Below, in pieces: positions 6,409-7,997 of a DNA stretch of 7,997 bases. The position numbers and the translations under genes are program-made. The number at the start of each line of letters is the position of its first letter. Positions within the stretch are counted from its first letter, which is position 1. The DNA comes from CAZHBD01 sp964530555 (GTDB lineage Bacteria > Patescibacteriota > Saccharimonadia > Saccharimonadales > AWTP1-31). Location: contig CAZHBD010000039.1 in the NCBI GenBank assembly GCA_964530555.1, positions 1-7,997 on the forward strand, written 5' to 3'. The notes under the pieces were generated by a model, which had not been told where the DNA came from, ran no database searches, and saw only the letters and a list, made by a program, of their open reading frames with translations.

Positions 6409-6437
6409 TTTTCAAAACCCCAATTGTCCATTACAAT
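6409..6437 (+). promoter_or_regulatory. Candidate promoter of the two-component operon
   Basis: TTTTCA (6409-6414) and TACAAT (6432-6437) are separated by 17 bp, a fair sigma-70-type pair. The predicted start near 6444 gives a leader of about 30 nt containing AAGGAG (6463-6468) 5 nt before ATG 6474. On the opposite strand a TATATT (6440-6435) overlaps the -10 and may serve the glycosyltransferase gene, so the two divergent promoters could compete for polymerase. Confidence 0.4.
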
Positions 6438-6473
6438 ATACACCAGAACATAAGCGCAGGAAAAGGAGATCTG

Positions 6474-6854
6474 ATGTCTGCCGTAGCAACTCTCAAAAAA
6501 ACCATCTTAGTTGCCGAGGATGAGCCTTCGTTACTATCAATTATTGCTAAGCGGGTCCAAGATGCTGGCTATCATGTCATTACCGCCGTAGATGGCGAAG
6601 ACGCAATTCAGAAATCAGCAAAGCACGCGCCCGACGCCGCACTAGTAGACATTATAATGCCAAGGAAGAATGGCTTTGATGTGATCGAGAAACTCAAACG
6701 AGACAGCCCAACTTTACCTGTCATTGTTATCACCAACTTGGAAAGTCAACAAGACCAAGAGACCGGCAGACGCCTAGGAGTTAATCACTACATCCTTAAA
6801 TCGAACACTTCAATGCGCGACCTGCAAAGACGACTAGCTGGGCTGTTTGAGTAG
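6474..6854 (+). CDS. Single-domain response regulator (CheY-like receiver)
   Basis: The 126-residue protein is only a receiver domain. It has the acidic pocket E15-D16 (VAEDEP), phospho-acceptor D59 (ALVDIIMPRKNG), the switch Thr87 (VIVITN) and the conserved Lys109 (YILKS), i.e. all residues needed for phosphorylation by a histidine kinase. There is no DNA-binding or enzymatic output domain; the frame ends at TAG 6854 just after alpha-5. It therefore acts by protein contact or as a phosphorelay intermediate, like CheY or Spo0F in concept. A strong AAGGAG site precedes ATG 6474. The kinase gene starts 4 nt after its stop, so the two are almost certainly co-translated partners. The aromatic switch position is His106 or Tyr106-like (NHYILK), which is normal for receivers. 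Confidence 0.93.
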   Translation: MSAVATLKKTILVAEDEPSLLSIIAKRVQDAGYHVITAVDGEDAIQKSAKHAPDAALVDIIMPRKNGFDVIEKLKRDSPTLPVIVITNLESQQDQETGRRLGVNHYILKSNTSMRDLQRRLAGLFE

Positions 6855-6858
6855 CTCC

Positions 6859-7947
6859 ATGTTCAAAAAGCATCGTGATGACATACAGTTCAAGAACCTT
6901 GTCGATGCTGCATATGATCATATTGTCGTAACCGACCCCGAAGGCAAAATTATTTACGCCAACCCAGCCGTAACAACCACAACGGGGTATTCTAACAAGG
7001 AAGTAATTGGTAATACGCCCCGTTTATGGGGCGGACTCATGCCGGCGAGCTTCTATAAAGATTTCTGGCAGACCATTAAGCAAGACAAGAAACCTTTTGT
7101 GGGCGAAGTCACAAACAAGCGCAAAGACGGTTCAGTGTACGTTGCTGACGTTCGAGTCACGCCAATAATCGGTAAACACGGCGCTGTAAAGTATTTCATT
7201 GGGATTGAACGGGACATAACTGCTATGAAGCGGCTCGATAGGAGCCGGAACGAATTTATTTCGCTTGTTTCGCACCAACTCCGCACCCCACTTTCAACAC
7301 TTAATTGGTATAGCGAATCACTGCTTGATGGAGATAGCGGTAAGCTGAACGTAGACCAGAAACAATATGTCAGCGAAATTTATGACGCAACCCAGCGAAT
7401 GATCAAGTTAGTTAACGATTTGCTCAACTCTACCCGTATCGATTTTGGCGAAATAAAACTTCAGGAAACTAAGATTGACCTCTATGATGTATTCCGTGAT
7501 ATTCTTCGAGACTGCAAGGTGGCAATCGATAAACAAAAACTCACTGTCAAGAATACCATCGCACATCAGCACGAATATTACATCTACAGCGATCAGCCTT
7601 CCTTGTATATTGTGTTCGAGAATATCATCACTAATGCCATTAAATACACACCGACCGGCGGGCAGATTACCTGGACGATTCAGGAGGAGACAGACGGTGT
7701 GCGCAGTGTTATCCAGGATACGGGGCTGGGAATTTCACCAGACAACCTCGTGCATGTGTTCGAGCGGTTTTACCGTGCCGATAAAGCGCATACCCGTGAT
7801 GTTTCCGGTACCGGGTTGGGATTGGCGCTGGTGAAATCCATCGTGGATGCCTATAGCGGGTCAGTGCAGGTAGACAGCGCCGGACTTCAGCAGGGAACCA
7901 CTGTAACGGTTTTTCTCCCGTACCATCCCGCACGGCCTGCCTCTTAG
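6859..7947 (+). CDS. Soluble PAS-domain sensor histidine kinase
   Basis: From ATG 6859 the product is 362 residues with no membrane helix, so it senses a cytoplasmic signal. An N-terminal PAS domain (about 8-125) has D-H-I-V-V-T-D-P-E-G-K-I-I-Y-A-N-P-A and ends in the PAC-like YFIGIERDITAMK. The HisKA dimerisation domain has phospho-acceptor His139 in SHQLRTPLS. The HATPase_c domain has the N-box F-E-N-I-I-T-N-A-I-K-Y-T (253-264), G1 D287-T-G-L-G-I, F-box F-E-R-F-Y-R (301-306) and G2 G317-T-G-L-G-L, all intact. The frame opens four codons earlier at TTG 6847, overlapping the receiver gene; ATG 6859 is preferred as the better codon, though its ribosome site is weak (GAG, 6849-6851), suggesting translational coupling. 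The ligand or cofactor of the PAS domain cannot be read from sequence. Its partner should be the receiver encoded upstream. Confidence 0.93.
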   Translation: MFKKHRDDIQFKNLVDAAYDHIVVTDPEGKIIYANPAVTTTTGYSNKEVIGNTPRLWGGLMPASFYKDFWQTIKQDKKPFVGEVTNKRKDGSVYVADVRVTPIIGKHGAVKYFIGIERDITAMKRLDRSRNEFISLVSHQLRTPLSTLNWYSESLLDGDSGKLNVDQKQYVSEIYDATQRMIKLVNDLLNSTRIDFGEIKLQETKIDLYDVFRDILRDCKVAIDKQKLTVKNTIAHQHEYYIYSDQPSLYIVFENIITNAIKYTPTGGQITWTIQEETDGVRSVIQDTGLGISPDNLVHVFERFYRADKAHTRDVSGTGLGLALVKSIVDAYSGSVQVDSAGLQQGTTVTVFLPYHPARPAS

Positions 7948-7960
7948 ATTGTCATCGGTA

Positions 7961-7979
7961 TCTGAACAGGTTCTGAACA
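7961..7979 (+). repeat. 8-bp direct repeat with 11-bp period, possible regulator site
   Basis: TCTGAACA occurs at 7961-7968 and again at 7972-7979, spaced 11 bp start to start, in the 50 bases after the kinase stop. Winged-helix OmpR/PhoB-type regulators bind head-to-tail repeats with this period. It may belong to the promoter of the next gene, which lies outside the window. Confidence 0.35.
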
Positions 7980-7997
7980 ATTCTTCGGTAAACTGGT

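Noticed and set aside
6847..6858. TTG start of the histidine kinase, overlapping the receiver gene
   Set aside because: It adds four residues with no domain support; ATG 6859 is a better codon and lies directly after the receiver stop.
1..7997. CRISPR arrays, tRNA or rRNA genes, insertion sequences
   Set aside because: No regularly spaced repeats, cloverleaf-like segments, transposase frames or terminal inverted repeats were seen.

Overview
The window looks like a chromosomal segment of a Candidate Phyla Radiation (Patescibacteria) bacterium, most likely a Saccharibacteria (TM7) relative. This rests on remembered resemblance of several proteins to that group: the small one-TM protein with a YQAVFLTNGQVYFGK motif, and a surface domain of the 'GDIKMNDYLSVSPISGVAMKG' style, which is common in CPR exported proteins. 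TGA is used as a normal stop (including in ATGA start/stop overlaps), so the TGA=Gly code of Gracilibacteria/Absconditabacteria does not apply. Base composition is moderate. Nearly all the sequence is coding.

Positions 1-4192 (minus strand) hold a tightly packed, translationally coupled operon in the canonical F-type ATP synthase order c-b-delta-alpha-gamma-(beta). Only the first ten codons of the putative beta gene lie inside the window. The F1 parts (alpha, gamma, delta) and the b stalk are recognisable. The membrane part is abnormal. The c-like protein has a signal peptide, then about 175 residues of predicted extracytoplasmic beta-rich domain, and only then a c-subunit-like hairpin with an RNP loop. 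That hairpin lacks the ion-binding carboxylate in both helices. No a-subunit (atpB) gene lies upstream; a divergent gene follows instead. My reading is an F1-type ATPase uncoupled from ion transport and tied to a ring or array of surface-exposed domains: a possible ATP-driven rotary or conformational surface machine. This is the strongest candidate for an undescribed system here.

Positions 4193-4341 are a divergent promoter region. Positions 4342-4836 (plus) encode a small single-pass membrane protein typical of CPR genomes. A 108-bp convergent gap (4837-4944) contains an imperfect hairpin. Positions 4945-6402 (minus) encode a processive family-2 glycosyltransferase of the cellulose/hyaluronan synthase type, with a QRGTW in place of the usual QxxRW. 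A short divergent promoter region (6403-6473) separates it from a two-component pair: a single-domain response regulator (6474-6854) and a soluble PAS-histidine kinase (6859-7947) just downstream. The final 50 bases carry an 8-bp direct repeat with 11-bp period, of the kind bound by OmpR/PhoB-family regulators.

Functionally the window combines a modified F1-like motor with a surface domain, envelope polysaccharide synthesis, and a sensory pair. Any functional link between these three blocks is inference from adjacency only.
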